DNA of 32,408 bases, taken from IMG/VR virus record IMGVR_UViG_3300037541_000359, positions 1 through 32,408 of that record. The stretch is one strand, 5' to 3'. Every line of letters begins with the position of its first letter. Position 1 is the first letter of the stretch. Shown one piece after another: positions 1-8,105 of the stretch. A program made the position numbers and the translations under genes. The notes under the pieces are model-generated. The model did no database searches, was not told the origin of the DNA, and saw nothing but the letters and a program-made list of their open reading frames with translations. This DNA is from a virus.

Positions 1-1
1 A

Positions 2-1447
2 GACCTATTTACGCCACAGATGTTTTCGTCAGATGGTCGATACACAGACCGCGTGAACAACGTTACTTCGCTTCTTGAACTTGTTCAGGAAATTCGCACC
101 GTGCTGTTGATCGGCGGCGGATCTGCTGCGTTAGAAACGTACAGCACATCGGGATACACGCCGAACAGCGCGTTGTTACAGCGAATTGCCAATCACGATT
201 GGCCGAACCAAGCGAGCATGGCGTTGTTCCTTGACACCGTTTTGTCGCTGTCGGGTTACGCATTGCTGTGGAATCCACAAGCGACTGCGCTGGAAGAAAA
301 GTACACGCTCAAAAAGATCGACAACGATGGCACGTTGTTGGTTGGTTGGATGGCAGAAAACAAACGTGCGCTTGCATCGGGTCTTGAGCCACCTAGCCAG
401 CCTGCCACGGCAGGAAGCGAACCGCTTTATAACTTGTGGGTTGGTACGGATGCGATGCAGTACAACCGATTCCCTTCGGGTATCGACGTTATCTATCCGT
501 ATCGCGCCTGTGAGGGTCAAACGCACTATCCAAACAACCGTGCGTTGCCACCCGCTACGGGTGTGCGCTTTCCTGAATACGCGGAAATCTCTAATAGTCG
601 CCCTGTCGCAGCGGCTCGCGCTAGGCGTGACGAACTTGTGGGGATTGTCAACGAATCTCGCGCTCTACCAAAGGGCGCGGCTGTACCCCCAAGTTGGTCA
701 ACCACAGCATCAAGCGATCAAATTGCAAACAACGCAAAACTGCGTGTTGAAAGTAATTTCGGCAAGGTAGTTTGGGCTGGCTGGCCGTATCTGCCGCTTG
801 GCGTGTACCGCATTTCCATGTTCCGATTCACCCTTGGTGAGCGAAACAAACAACTCGTTCCTATCACGATTACCGAATGCCGTGAGAACGATTGGTTGCT
901 GGGGCCAAGCGGGTTGCTCCCTAATGACCCGAAGGAAATCATCATGGGTACGGGCATGGTGCAAGCCCGTCGCCTATCAAGCGGAACGGTGCATATCAAT
1001 GTCGCAGAGCCGATGTGCAGGATGTTCCCTGCAAAAATCAATGGAGCAACGCGCTGCGCTGGATCGGGAAATGGGTATTGGCAATGGGAATACGATTGGG
1101 AAGAGGTCGAACCCGATCCAAATACCCCGTGTCCCGCAGGGGTAGATATTCCTCCGTTTGCGCGGTCAACTAGCGCAAGTGGTTTGAAGGCTCGCAATCT
1201 TTGCGAAGCCGCAAACGTGTACGTTTCTCCAGGAAATACCGCAAACGTCATTGCTCCAGGCGTTCGTCAATCGGATTATGACCCTGCGGAAGTTATCGTT
1301 GAAGCGTTGCCGATTATGAATGAAACGATTGTGATGATGTGCGAGCAGTTCCCAACAAACTCGTACCCCGTCAAATTCCCTCCCGATGCACGGGAATACT
1401 GGTTCTCAATGCCTGATGCCGTGAGGACTATTTGCCAACAGGTGTAA
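2..1447 (+). CDS. Tail protein, 3' part (gene continues from window end)
   Basis: The frame is open from base 2 with no upstream stop; the first ATG is at 20 (475 residues from there). The same frame joins the open frame at the window end (32017-32408) if the sequence is circular, giving about 612 residues, so 20 is probably not the true start. I do not recognise a named family. There is no signal peptide or membrane segment, and the protein looks like a mixed, aromatic-rich structural protein. It sits between a large tail protein (30131-32020) and the small fibre-associated genes from 1451, which suggests a distal tail or baseplate role. That role is inferred from order only. Confidence 0.7.
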   Translation, partial: DLFTPQMFSSDGRYTDRVNNVTSLLELVQEIRTVLLIGGGSAALETYSTSGYTPNSALLQRIANHDWPNQASMALFLDTVLSLSGYALLWNPQATALEEKYTLKKIDNDGTLLVGWMAENKRALASGLEPPSQPATAGSEPLYNLWVGTDAMQYNRFPSGIDVIYPYRACEGQTHYPNNRALPPATGVRFPEYAEISNSRPVAAARARRDELVGIVNESRALPKGAAVPPSWSTTASSDQIANNAKLRVESNFGKVVWAGWPYLPLGVYRISMFRFTLGERNKQLVPITITECRENDWLLGPSGLLPNDPKEIIMGTGMVQARRLSSGTVHINVAEPMCRMFPAKINGATRCAGSGNGYWQWEYDWEEVEPDPNTPCPAGVDIPPFARSTSASGLKARNLCEAANVYVSPGNTANVIAPGVRQSDYDPAEVIVEALPIMNETIVMMCEQFPTNSYPVKFPPDAREYWFSMPDAVRTICQQV

Positions 1448-1450
1448 ACA

Positions 1451-1792
1451 ATGCCTACCGATAGATTTAGCATTATCTTCCCTCGCGGCGCAACGTATGA
1501 AGCGACATTCACGGTTGAAAACGTCGCTGACATTGGGTCGGCCACGGTGTGGCGTGTTCGGTGTGCAATGCCAAACGCTGCTCCATTCCTTGAAGCGACA
1601 ACCACAAATGGGTTGATCGTTCCAACGACGAGCGCGAACAGCAAAACGCTGCGCGTTCCACCTACTACGACAGCAGCAATGCCGCTGGGAAATGGGCGAT
1701 ACGATTTTGAGGTTGAGTTTCCTGCTGGCGTGGTTCGCAGATACCTCGCGAATCAACCGCTGCAAGTGATTCCTGAAGTGGGGGATGTCTAA
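1451..1792 (+). CDS. Small tail/baseplate-type protein (113 aa)
   Basis: The protein opens with a beta-rich segment (FSIIFPRGATYEATFTV, residues 6-22). It ends with a second beta pattern in which an RYDFEVEFPAG strand is followed by RRYLANQPLQVIPEV. This resembles small phage proteins with an Ig-like or BppU-type fold, in which a term for a polymer property is followed by 'YD.E...P.G.V.R...G...V.PEV'. It starts 3 bases after the preceding stop and ends in a TAATG overlap with the next gene. Placement just before fibre genes suggests a tail-tip accessory subunit. The family link is from memory of the pattern. Confidence 0.6.
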   Translation: MPTDRFSIIFPRGATYEATFTVENVADIGSATVWRVRCAMPNAAPFLEATTTNGLIVPTTSANSKTLRVPPTTTAAMPLGNGRYDFEVEFPAGVVRRYLANQPLQVIPEVGDV

Positions 1793-2073
1793 TGCCTGAC
1801 ATCAATCTGTATGTTGAACCTACGGTCATCACTGTCAACGTAGGTGTAGGTGGTGGCGGCGGCGGCGGTCTTACTCCGTTGGATCCATCACCCGCTGGTT
1901 CCTACACACTTGCATCTCTTACGGTCGATGTGTTTGGACGAACTACGCAAGCAAGCAATACGACCGACGTAGCATCTGAAGTAACACAGCAACAAATTTT
2001 GAGTGACGTAATTGCGCTGGCGAATGCTTTGGACGCGATTGAGTTTGTCGGCGGTCTGACATTCGGGCCATGA
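1792..2073 (+). CDS. Small fibre-type protein with glycine tract (93 aa)
   Basis: A short beta segment (residues 1-18) is followed by a run of glycines (about 19-26). Next comes a stretch of the type 'PAGSYT..SLTVD.FGRTT.ASN' (about 34-57), a pattern typical of repeat units in phage tail fibres. The C-terminus is probably helical. It overlaps the upstream stop (TAATG) and the next gene begins 2 bases after its stop, so translation is likely coupled. It may be a fibre attachment or trimerisation piece. Only one repeat unit is present, so it is not a full fibre by itself. Confidence 0.6.
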   Translation: MPDINLYVEPTVITVNVGVGGGGGGGLTPLDPSPAGSYTLASLTVDVFGRTTQASNTTDVASEVTQQQILSDVIALANALDAIEFVGGLTFGP

Positions 2074-2074
2074 A

Positions 2075-3151
2075 ATGCTGATCAGCGTTGCATACAACCC
2101 CACCGTGCATGATCTTTGGTTGTACGAGGATCATGTGGTGTCGTGGACAAATCCCACACCAAGCAATTTGACGGTCAAGCGTCCATACGCGTGGAATCCC
2201 AATTCTCCGCTGTACGGCTATCGCAAGAGCATTCAAGCAATGCCAGCGGTGTATCGCATTATGACAACCAATTCGGGGGTGTTGTCCTACGGCGCAAATC
2301 TTGCCAGCAACCCCGTAAACCGTCCTGTTTTCTACAACTCCTACTGTCCGTGGAAGGCGTATTTCGTTTCAGAAACGCTAGGTCTGCAATCGGAGCATTG
2401 GCAAGTTTCAAACGTCTATCGCGATCCATCAGAGACATTCGCAAATCAATACGCGTCCGATGGTGTATTTGCAGCGACAATGCTGATTCGATACATCACG
2501 CATGACAATCAGGTTTTTGATTTGTCTCCAACAGAGATGATTTGGCCGTATAGCAATACCTCAATCGAATTTGGGGGCGTTCCCGTTTTCGGTTCATCAG
2601 GGGTTGGTCAAGCAGCGTTGGAGGATTGCGCGGCTGTGGAATGCCCCAACGGCATTCCTGTTCCGCCAATCAAAATGGCTGACGCTCGCACGGCGATCTA
2701 TGGCAGCACCTGCTATTACCTCGACAGCAATTTCAAGATCGTGCCGATCCAATGGAAGTATTGCGCTCACTACACAAATGATTCAACGCAATACGTTGTA
2801 TCCACGGGTGCTGAAGAACCGCCTGTAAATGCGTTTTTGCACGATTCAGGCAGTTGCATTTTCATTGAATTGCAACCCCCAACGAGTGCAGCAGCAGGGG
2901 ATGGCATTCTTGCGATTGTCACAAGACCCGTGATCAATGCTGCGGATTTCATCAATAATCAGCGAACAACTATTGCGTTTATCCCTCCTGAAGATCACGC
3001 AACTTCGCAAGCGGTTCTATATCAGCAATCACTTGGAAACGAGTTTCCGATTGCCGTTCCGCAAGAGCGTCCTACCGATCAAGCATTAGCCTCGCAGACA
3101 ACTGCGTTGCAAATCCTTTCCCTGATTTCTCCTCTTGTGGAGTCGCCATGA
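2075..3151 (+). CDS. Unrecognised tail-region structural protein (358 aa)
   Basis: I do not recognise a family. There is no signal peptide or membrane helix, and the protein is rich in Tyr, Asn and Pro with many short beta-prone stretches, like other phage tail-tip proteins. A cluster of cysteines lies near residues 185-190 and 208-235. It lies between a small fibre-type protein and a fibre with a clear distal domain, and its stop overlaps the next start (ATGA at 3148). A virion role at the tail tip is inferred from context. Confidence 0.6.
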   Translation: MLISVAYNPTVHDLWLYEDHVVSWTNPTPSNLTVKRPYAWNPNSPLYGYRKSIQAMPAVYRIMTTNSGVLSYGANLASNPVNRPVFYNSYCPWKAYFVSETLGLQSEHWQVSNVYRDPSETFANQYASDGVFAATMLIRYITHDNQVFDLSPTEMIWPYSNTSIEFGGVPVFGSSGVGQAALEDCAAVECPNGIPVPPIKMADARTAIYGSTCYYLDSNFKIVPIQWKYCAHYTNDSTQYVVSTGAEEPPVNAFLHDSGSCIFIELQPPTSAAAGDGILAIVTRPVINAADFINNQRTTIAFIPPEDHATSQAVLYQQSLGNEFPIAVPQERPTDQALASQTTALQILSLISPLVESP

Positions 3152-4476
3152 CGTTACCCAATGTGAAAATTGTTCCAAGACGCTGGTATAGCATCGTCAA
3201 TGCTGCGCCATATCCAAATTCTGCAATGGATGGCTGGGGTACGTTCGAGTCAGGTGAAATCATCACTGATGTCAAAACTGGTCGAATGTGGTTGTACGAC
3301 GGGCGCGTGGAGCAGGTCAATCCAATTGCGTTTCATTTTCAGCACACGAATACAACGCCACTTACGACCGATGCTCATATTCGACCGTTGCTGTTAAATG
3401 AAAGCACACCCGCTTCAACGCAAGCAGCCGTAGAACTCAATGGGAACGTGGTGTTGTCTTCTTTACCAAGCATTTCATTGCTAGGGACTGACCAAGCAGG
3501 AAAACTTATTGAGGGGACACCGCCAACTGTCAACAATGTTTATTTGACAGCGTTAAATCCACATCCACAACCCAACATTCCGAAGGGCGCGGTAGTTCGA
3601 GTGACAGGAGCGCAGGGCGCAAAACCCACTGTGGGTCTTGCTCAAGCCAACGCGTACAACACAACCGATTCTATTGGGCTAGCAGCAGAGGAAATTTTGA
3701 GCGGCGCAGAGGGCTTGGTGCTGCTGCTTGGAACTCTCATTGACCTCGACACAACTGCGTACACCGAAGGTTTGCCTTTGTATCTATCGGCAACAACTGC
3801 TGGTGCTGTCACTAATATCGAGCCGACGAAACCAAACTGGCAAATGCAAATTGGGTTCTGCGTTCGATCGCACCCAAATAAGGGCGAAATTTTGGTGCGT
3901 CCAAATTTGGAATCCACCAAGACTGAATACATCAGCGACATGACCAGCGCAGGGGAGGCGTTGGCAAAACTTGCGCCGATGGCAGAGGGATCTGTGCTGG
4001 CGCGTCCGCAAGGCAGCGGCGCAGGTAATCCGTCAGCATTGAGCCTTGGTTACGCGTTGTTCGGAATAGGCTCATTGAGCGTTGGTTTGAGTCAGTTGAG
4101 CAGCGTGTTGGCATCAACTGTCACGATGACCAATGCAAATCAGTGGTACAACGGGCCATCCGTAACCCTAACCAATGGTACTTGGTTGGTACAGGCCAAT
4201 CTCACTTTGCAAAAAGCAGCGTTGACAGGCACAAACCCGTTCGCAATCCGAATCACCAATACAACGACAACCTACGCGTCAGCGCAGATGGCGTGGACAA
4301 CAACCGCGAGCGTACAGGGATCTTTGGATTGCTCATGTATCATTGTGATTACGGGTGGATCAACCGTCATCCACGCGCAAGCGGCTAGCGCGTACGCTGG
4401 CGGATCAATCGCAACTAGTATCAACCTAATTGCGGTAGGTTCAGCATCACAAATTTCTGCGGTGAGGATCGCATGA
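3148..4476 (+). CDS. Tail fibre / receptor-binding protein (442 aa)
   Basis: Residues about 130-255 form a domain common in phage fibres: 'NIPKGAVVRVTGAQG..PTV..A' runs into a 'GTLIDLDTT.Y..G.PLYLS.T..G' stretch and closes with 'GFCVRSHPNKGEILVRP'. The C-terminal 110 residues have the 'N.WY.GPSVTL..GTWLV.A' beta pattern seen in trimeric fibre heads. A ribosome site GGAG lies 6 bases before the ATG, and the start overlaps the upstream stop (ATGA). Together with its position before the lysis-type genes this supports the host-binding fibre. Receptor specificity cannot be read from the sequence. Confidence 0.75.
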   Translation: MTLPNVKIVPRRWYSIVNAAPYPNSAMDGWGTFESGEIITDVKTGRMWLYDGRVEQVNPIAFHFQHTNTTPLTTDAHIRPLLLNESTPASTQAAVELNGNVVLSSLPSISLLGTDQAGKLIEGTPPTVNNVYLTALNPHPQPNIPKGAVVRVTGAQGAKPTVGLAQANAYNTTDSIGLAAEEILSGAEGLVLLLGTLIDLDTTAYTEGLPLYLSATTAGAVTNIEPTKPNWQMQIGFCVRSHPNKGEILVRPNLESTKTEYISDMTSAGEALAKLAPMAEGSVLARPQGSGAGNPSALSLGYALFGIGSLSVGLSQLSSVLASTVTMTNANQWYNGPSVTLTNGTWLVQANLTLQKAALTGTNPFAIRITNTTTTYASAQMAWTTTASVQGSLDCSCIIVITGGSTVIHAQAASAYAGGSIATSINLIAVGSASQISAVRIA

Positions 4477-4736
4477 CAGAGCAATCAAAGAACTCGCAAC
4501 AACTGGTCGCCACTTGGGCTTCGTTTGTAGCCCTATGCGTTGGTATTAGCACAGTGCTGATTCAAATGGGTCGGCGTGACGCTCAACTGACTGCAACCAC
4601 GGAACAAGTGCGCGAGTTGTCTAGCATCGTCGGAGAACTTGCGAAGGCGCAGATTGCATTCACATTGACCGACAAACAAACCGAAGAGCGTTTGCGCGAA
4701 CTTACGAGCCGCCTAGAGCGGCTAGAAAGGCGTTGA
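4473..4736 (+). CDS. Membrane-anchored coiled-coil protein in lysis cluster
   Basis: This 87-residue protein has one hydrophobic segment near residues 10-30. From about residue 38 to the end it has a long charged heptad-like region with spaced leucines. That is the layout of small phage membrane proteins with a periplasmic coiled coil, and it may be a holin accessory protein or an extra i-spanin-like protein. It overlaps the fibre stop (ATGA), has GAGG 6 bases before the start, and the holin-like gene begins 2 bases after its stop. The assignment rests on topology and neighbours. Confidence 0.6.
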   Translation: MTEQSKNSQQLVATWASFVALCVGISTVLIQMGRRDAQLTATTEQVRELSSIVGELAKAQIAFTLTDKQTEERLRELTSRLERLERR

Positions 4737-4737
4737 A

Positions 4738-4935
4738 ATGAAGTCTTGGAAAACCTCTGCCGCTGGTATCGGTGCAATTCTTGTTGCTGTCGGAAGCGCG
4801 ATGACCGCGCATTTCGACGGCAATGCGCTTACAACCCCTGATTGGGGTGCAGTCATTGCTGCGGTGATTGCTGGCATCGGGTTGCTTGCTGCTCGCGACA
4901 ACGGCGTGAGCAGTGAATCAGCGGGTGCGAAGTGA
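4738..4935 (+). CDS. Holin-like small membrane protein (65 aa)
   Basis: The N-terminus carries two lysines and is followed by a hydrophobic segment (about residues 8-24). A short loop containing TPDWG comes next, then a second hydrophobic segment (about 35-50) ending in LLAARDNGVSS. Two short helices in 65 residues fit a class II-like holin, which would permeabilise the inner membrane at the end of infection. The spanin-like pair starts directly downstream, which supports a lysis role. No experimental or database evidence was available. A membrane protein of unrelated function remains possible. Confidence 0.6.
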   Translation: MKSWKTSAAGIGAILVAVGSAMTAHFDGNALTTPDWGAVIAAVIAGIGLLAARDNGVSSESAGAK

Positions 4936-4939
4936 TTCG

Positions 4940-5203
4940 ATGCTGGGTTTCCTCACGCAGTTCCTTGTTGCGGTTCTCACGTGGATTGAGGAACGTGCGA
5001 AACGCGGCCACGTCGCCATTGACGCTGACCGCGACGATAGCGGGGTTCGCCGCGCTGGCGGTCGCATTAGCGAGTGGATGCGGAAGGACAGTGCTAGTAG
5101 CGCAGGGAAGCCCAATCCGAATCGGGCCGAAAACACAGGCACAGATATACACCCGTATAGACGGGGAGTGGGTTCTGTCACAAAACCAAGTGATGATTCC
5201 TGA
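4940..5203 (+). CDS. Candidate i-spanin (Rz-like) overlapping lipoprotein gene
   Basis: I start this at the ATG 4 bases after the holin-like stop; a longer GTG start at 4913 would lie inside the holin gene. The 87-residue product begins with a hydrophobic segment (residues 1-14). A charged helical stretch follows (ERAKRGHVAIDADRDD, then RISEWMRKD) and then a polar Pro/Asn-rich tail. An N-terminal anchor plus a charged helix, with a lipoprotein frame embedded in the same DNA, is the Rz/Rz1 arrangement. The helix is shorter than in lambda Rz, so the role is probable rather than certain. Confidence 0.5.
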   Translation: MLGFLTQFLVAVLTWIEERAKRGHVAIDADRDDSGVRRAGGRISEWMRKDSASSAGKPNPNRAENTGTDIHPYRRGVGSVTKPSDDS

Positions 5204-5249
5204 AGGCTGGTACGTCGTGCCACCTGATTACGTCGATGAAAGCCCGTAA
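4995..5249 (+). CDS. Candidate o-spanin lipoprotein, out of frame inside the i-spanin gene
   Basis: From the GTG at 4995 (GAGG 3 bases upstream) the product is 84 residues. It has a signal peptide of about 24 residues: MRNAATSPL, a hydrophobic run, and a lipobox ending ALASGC. Lipidation at that cysteine would place it in the outer membrane. The mature part has a compact pattern, GSPIRIGPKT... ...GEWVLS...IPEGWYVVPP, that recurs in phage lipoproteins near holins. The frame is also open upstream to GTG 4932. It lies within 4940-5203 in another frame and runs 46 bases past it. A lipoprotein implies a diderm host. Confidence 0.6.
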   Translation: MRNAATSPLTLTATIAGFAALAVALASGCGRTVLVAQGSPIRIGPKTQAQIYTRIDGEWVLSQNQVMIPEGWYVVPPDYVDESP

Positions 5250-5478
5250 CCAAATCCGTCCTGAACACGAGTACGATGGAGCGAATTGGCTAACGACAGG
5301 CCAAATCGCCACACGGTTAGGTGTCTCGTCGCGACTTGTGGCGAAATGGATAGACACGGGGAAACTCATTGGGTTTCGCTTGCCGTATTCAAAAGATCGT
5401 CGCGTTCACACGGACGTACTCGCAGAGTTTGAGGAAGCGCACGGGTTCAATCGTGCAAGAGGACGCAAGAACAAATGA
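5236..5478 (+). CDS. Small helix-turn-helix protein (excisionase/MerR-like fold)
   Basis: Residues 17-60 read WLTTGQIATRLGVSSRLVAKW.D.GKL.GFRLP.SKDRRVH, followed by a helix ending EEAHGF. This is the HTH_17 pattern in which a winged helix with a recognition helix is followed by a 'RR' hairpin and a short C-terminal helix. It binds DNA by family rule. Its role here could be transcription control or, less likely, excision, since no integrase is seen. It overlaps the end of the lipoprotein gene by 14 bases and the next gene by ATGA, so it belongs to the late-side operon. Confidence 0.7.
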   Translation: MKARNQIRPEHEYDGANWLTTGQIATRLGVSSRLVAKWIDTGKLIGFRLPYSKDRRVHTDVLAEFEEAHGFNRARGRKNK

Positions 5479-7412
5479 GCGGCGTTACGACTGCGGCGTG
5501 TTGCTGTGATGACGGTATTCGGTACTACGCGCTCAAGTGTCCTGATTTGATGCCCGAATGCTGTCCGTACAACGACTGCGAAACCGCTCCCGATCGAATT
5601 GATTTCTGCGAGGCGTACCTAAAGTTTCTTGGTATTCCTACACCGCCTGACTTTGATAAGTGCTACATCTTTTCATACAAGTGTTGTTTCTACAATCTAG
5701 TTGGAACGGACGTTGGACCATGCCCAAACCCTTCTAGTCCGTGGCCTGTGAACGTAGGAACGCTAGTAGCAGTGTTTGATAGAAACGGCGGGTCATGTTG
5801 TCGGCCAAATCCGTATGACACAACGCTGATGCCGCCAGGAACAATGGCGAATGTCATCATTCCTGGATGCGGCCCTGTCGTTGTAAACCCTGATCCCGTT
5901 GAATTTCCGTGCGTCGAATTGATTGCGGATTGCTACACGCTCTGCGATCAGTACGGAACGGTCAAAGGTAGACCCAACAAAATTACCTCACAACTATCGT
6001 TGTGTGTGACCGTTCCAGGTGTCCCGCCGAATGTGCGTTGCGATCACGGGCCACCTGATCGTGTGGTGAAAGTCACGGTGGATTGCGAAACTTTTCTTGG
6101 CTATTGCGAGCCGTGCAAGTTCCTAAACGGCGTACCCGTTCCCGATCCTAGCGGCGGCTACGACTGTCTCCCAAGCCCGTTTTCCTGTGCGAATCAGGTT
6201 GAACAGGAATTCATTGTCAAAGCACAATGCCCTGATTGCTGGGCATTCGTATCCCTTGATTGTTGCGGCGGATCAGATCCATGCGCTGACGATCCATTAG
6301 CGTGTGAGAATGGCAACGTGTTGGATTACCTCAAGTCATACACGGTTACGACGTGCTATTTGGTTCAAAACTGCACTAACGTCGGTACGGAGTATCAGCA
6401 GGAAGATTTGTTGCGGCTGTGGTTCAACAAGTGCATCCCATTGTCTGAAGGCGTTGACCCAACTGATCCCGTCGCACTAGATACATGGGTGCGAACGCAA
6501 TTCGTGACGTTCGGCGCGGGGTCTTACCCAACGTGCTGGGGGCCAATGTCAACGTACGACGTGAACATTTGCGGCCTACAGGTCAGAATGTTGTCAGGTA
6601 ACGCAACGCGACTTGCGGAGAAGGTCAACAACCGTATTGGGGCCAGCGTTCAGGTTGAGGTTCTCAATTCACCGTGGCCTGATCTGTTTTGGTTCGGGAA
6701 TCGGCAGGGCTGTGAGAAATGCGATTGGGAAGTTGCGAATCAGCGACCGCAATATCAAGAAGGAGATGAACTAGAAATTTCCTTTGTGCAATACATTCCT
6801 GCTACTGAACAGATTCAGGTGGTATTGCGCGGCGTAAGCAAGAAGAAATACGTTTGCTTTGAACAGCGTTTAGGGGTCATCACCGATCCGCAATACACGG
6901 TTGCTCCAAACTGCATATACAGTTTGGCTTTTGGTGTTCAGTTTCAAACGACCGTTAGCAAGATTTCAGCGGATCAAATTGGGTTCATTGATTGCTTGTC
7001 GATGCCTGAATACGCAAACGGTTCGCGGTACTCGTTTATGGAAACGGAGCAACCGCAAAGAGATATTGAGATTTGCGTTGCACCGAATGGTGCAATTCAG
7101 TTAGTGGAACAATGCCCTGCGCGTAGCGGATACCCGATGAGCGATGTCATTGTTCACGTCCCTCCTGCGCCGCCATACACCGTTCCAGGGTTTTATACGC
7201 TTTCAAATGGGATGAGCGGCTCGCTTTATGAATGCCGCTGCTTCCCGCTGCTGTATTCAGTCGCGCCGTGTTGCCCACCCGATTATCCCGATTGTTCGTT
7301 GTGGGATTTGGAGCATCCGACACCCATTCCATGCGTGTTGAATGCGTTTCAAAATCCTGCGATCTTCTGCCAAACTACAGCGCGTGACCTACGTTTGGAT
7401 CCATGCGGATGA
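5475..7412 (+). CDS. Cysteine-rich protein of unknown function (645 aa)
   Basis: About 50 of 645 residues are cysteine by hand count, with CCC near the N-terminus and many CC and CxxC pairs (PDCW, EPCK, CEKCD). There is no signal peptide or membrane helix. Pro, Tyr and Trp are also frequent. I do not recognise a family. Such cysteine density would suit metal binding or, if exposed in an oxidising setting, disulphide cross-links in a virion part. It starts by ATGA overlap from the HTH gene and overlaps the next, also CxxC-containing, gene by 10 bases. The pair follows the lysis cluster in the rightward operon. Confidence 0.65.
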   Translation: MSGVTTAACCCDDGIRYYALKCPDLMPECCPYNDCETAPDRIDFCEAYLKFLGIPTPPDFDKCYIFSYKCCFYNLVGTDVGPCPNPSSPWPVNVGTLVAVFDRNGGSCCRPNPYDTTLMPPGTMANVIIPGCGPVVVNPDPVEFPCVELIADCYTLCDQYGTVKGRPNKITSQLSLCVTVPGVPPNVRCDHGPPDRVVKVTVDCETFLGYCEPCKFLNGVPVPDPSGGYDCLPSPFSCANQVEQEFIVKAQCPDCWAFVSLDCCGGSDPCADDPLACENGNVLDYLKSYTVTTCYLVQNCTNVGTEYQQEDLLRLWFNKCIPLSEGVDPTDPVALDTWVRTQFVTFGAGSYPTCWGPMSTYDVNICGLQVRMLSGNATRLAEKVNNRIGASVQVEVLNSPWPDLFWFGNRQGCEKCDWEVANQRPQYQEGDELEISFVQYIPATEQIQVVLRGVSKKKYVCFEQRLGVITDPQYTVAPNCIYSLAFGVQFQTTVSKISADQIGFIDCLSMPEYANGSRYSFMETEQPQRDIEICVAPNGAIQLVEQCPARSGYPMSDVIVHVPPAPPYTVPGFYTLSNGMSGSLYECRCFPLLYSVAPCCPPDYPDCSLWDLEHPTPIPCVLNAFQNPAIFCQTTARDLRLDPCG

Positions 7413-7843
7413 GCCATCTAACGAATGCCAGCATCACCGTTCGCGGTGTTTCCCTGCCTGTTGTCGATTGCCAGCATTGGGCAGTTCGAGTCGGCTCGCC
7501 TATGTGCCGTCAGGATTTAGATGTTGCAGGGTGCGCCGAATGCCCCTCGCGCTTGTCTCGAAACGGCGACTTTGCCAACCCGCCCCTGCTAGACGGCGGC
7601 GTTTCGCAGAAGGCAGGGGAATCCGCACCAAGGCGTAGCAACGCTTCACCCGCCCCTGCGCCCTCCGAACCCGCCAAAGGCGGCTGGCGCGGCCTAGGCG
7701 ACGTTGTAGCGTCTGTGACCAGCGCAGTGGGTATCAAGCCTTGTGGCGGGTGTGGCAAACGCCGCGAAGCCTTGAACAAACTTGTGCCGTTTGGTAAGCC
7801 TGAACCGCCCCCGCAGGAATTGCTAGGCGATCCCAACGAATAA
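7403..7843 (+). CDS. Small CxxC phage protein (146 aa)
   Basis: The N-terminal part has cysteines in a C...C...CAEC pattern (residues about 23-48). A Pro/Ala/Ser-rich linker follows (about 70-90), and then a C-terminal block GLGDVVASVTSAVGIKPCGGC with KRREALNKLVPF after it. The 'G(I)KPCGGC..R...LN...PF' ending is a small block I recall from many phage genomes in late operons; its function is not established to my knowledge. The ATG at 7403 is used; MSHL at 7409 is an equally good start. It is the last rightward gene before the terminator zone. Confidence 0.65.
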   Translation: MRMSHLTNASITVRGVSLPVVDCQHWAVRVGSPMCRQDLDVAGCAECPSRLSRNGDFANPPLLDGGVSQKAGESAPRRSNASPAPAPSEPAKGGWRGLGDVVASVTSAVGIKPCGGCGKRREALNKLVPFGKPEPPPQELLGDPNE

Positions 7844-7857
7844 GCCTATTCCCAATT

Positions 7858-7881
7858 CCCTGCGTCATGGACGATGCAGGG
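7858..7881 (+). terminator. Hairpin after the rightward late operon
   Basis: CCCTGCGTC and GATGCAGGG form a 9-bp stem (one G-U pair) with a 6-base loop, 14 bases after the stop at 7843. The bases that follow (GATTGTCT) are only moderately U-rich, so it could be a weak terminator or an mRNA end-stabilising hairpin. Confidence 0.4.
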
Positions 7882-7889
7882 GATTGTCT

Positions 7890-7921
7890 AAAAAAAACCA
7901 CGCGCCGTTTGCACAGCGCGT
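7890..7921 (-). terminator. Rho-independent terminator of the leftward unit
   Basis: Read on the minus strand, ACGCGC and GCGCGT pair around a 10-base loop, and the stem is followed by GG and eight T residues. This is a classical intrinsic terminator placed downstream of the leftward genes ending at 8008, and it converges with the rightward operon end at 7843. Confidence 0.7.
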
Positions 7922-8007
7922 AGTCGGGGGAAAAGATGCTCTGAAAGCGGCGCAGCGAGGAATGCGGAACTCGCTGCACCGCGAGGAGGTAGTGCAGGAA
8001 GCCTACG

Positions 8008-8094
8008 CTACCACGGTAGGAAAATCAACATCAGAATCACTACGAATCCGACACCAATGGCAAAGAAGAATTCGTTGTCAATTTCGTCGTTCAC
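8008..8094 (-). CDS. Tiny single-pass membrane protein (28 aa)
   Basis: A GTG start overlaps the stop of the upstream leftward gene (GTGA). The product begins with an acidic stretch MNDEIDNE, followed by about 20 hydrophobic residues ending in IFLPW. It is preceded by the same GGGGGTGCAGC cassette that precedes three GTG starts on the other strand, which supports translation. The topology predicts one membrane helix with a short acidic tail. The function is unknown; the small size makes the call tentative. Confidence 0.45.
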   Translation of the reverse strand: MNDEIDNEFFFAIGVGFVVILMLIFLPW

Positions 8095-8105
8095 GCTGCA
8101 CCCCC
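8091..8105 (-). repeat. Stop/start cassette copy 1 (GGGGGTGCAGCGTGA)
   Basis: This 15-base sequence occurs identically at three junctions on the plus strand. It encodes GGAA then stop in the upstream gene, supplies a G-rich ribosome site, and holds the GTG start of the next gene. Confidence 0.8.

Noticed and set aside
5236-5478. Excisionase with a lysogeny module
   Set aside because: The fold fits an excisionase, but no integrase or attachment site is visible, so a general DNA-binding role is safer.
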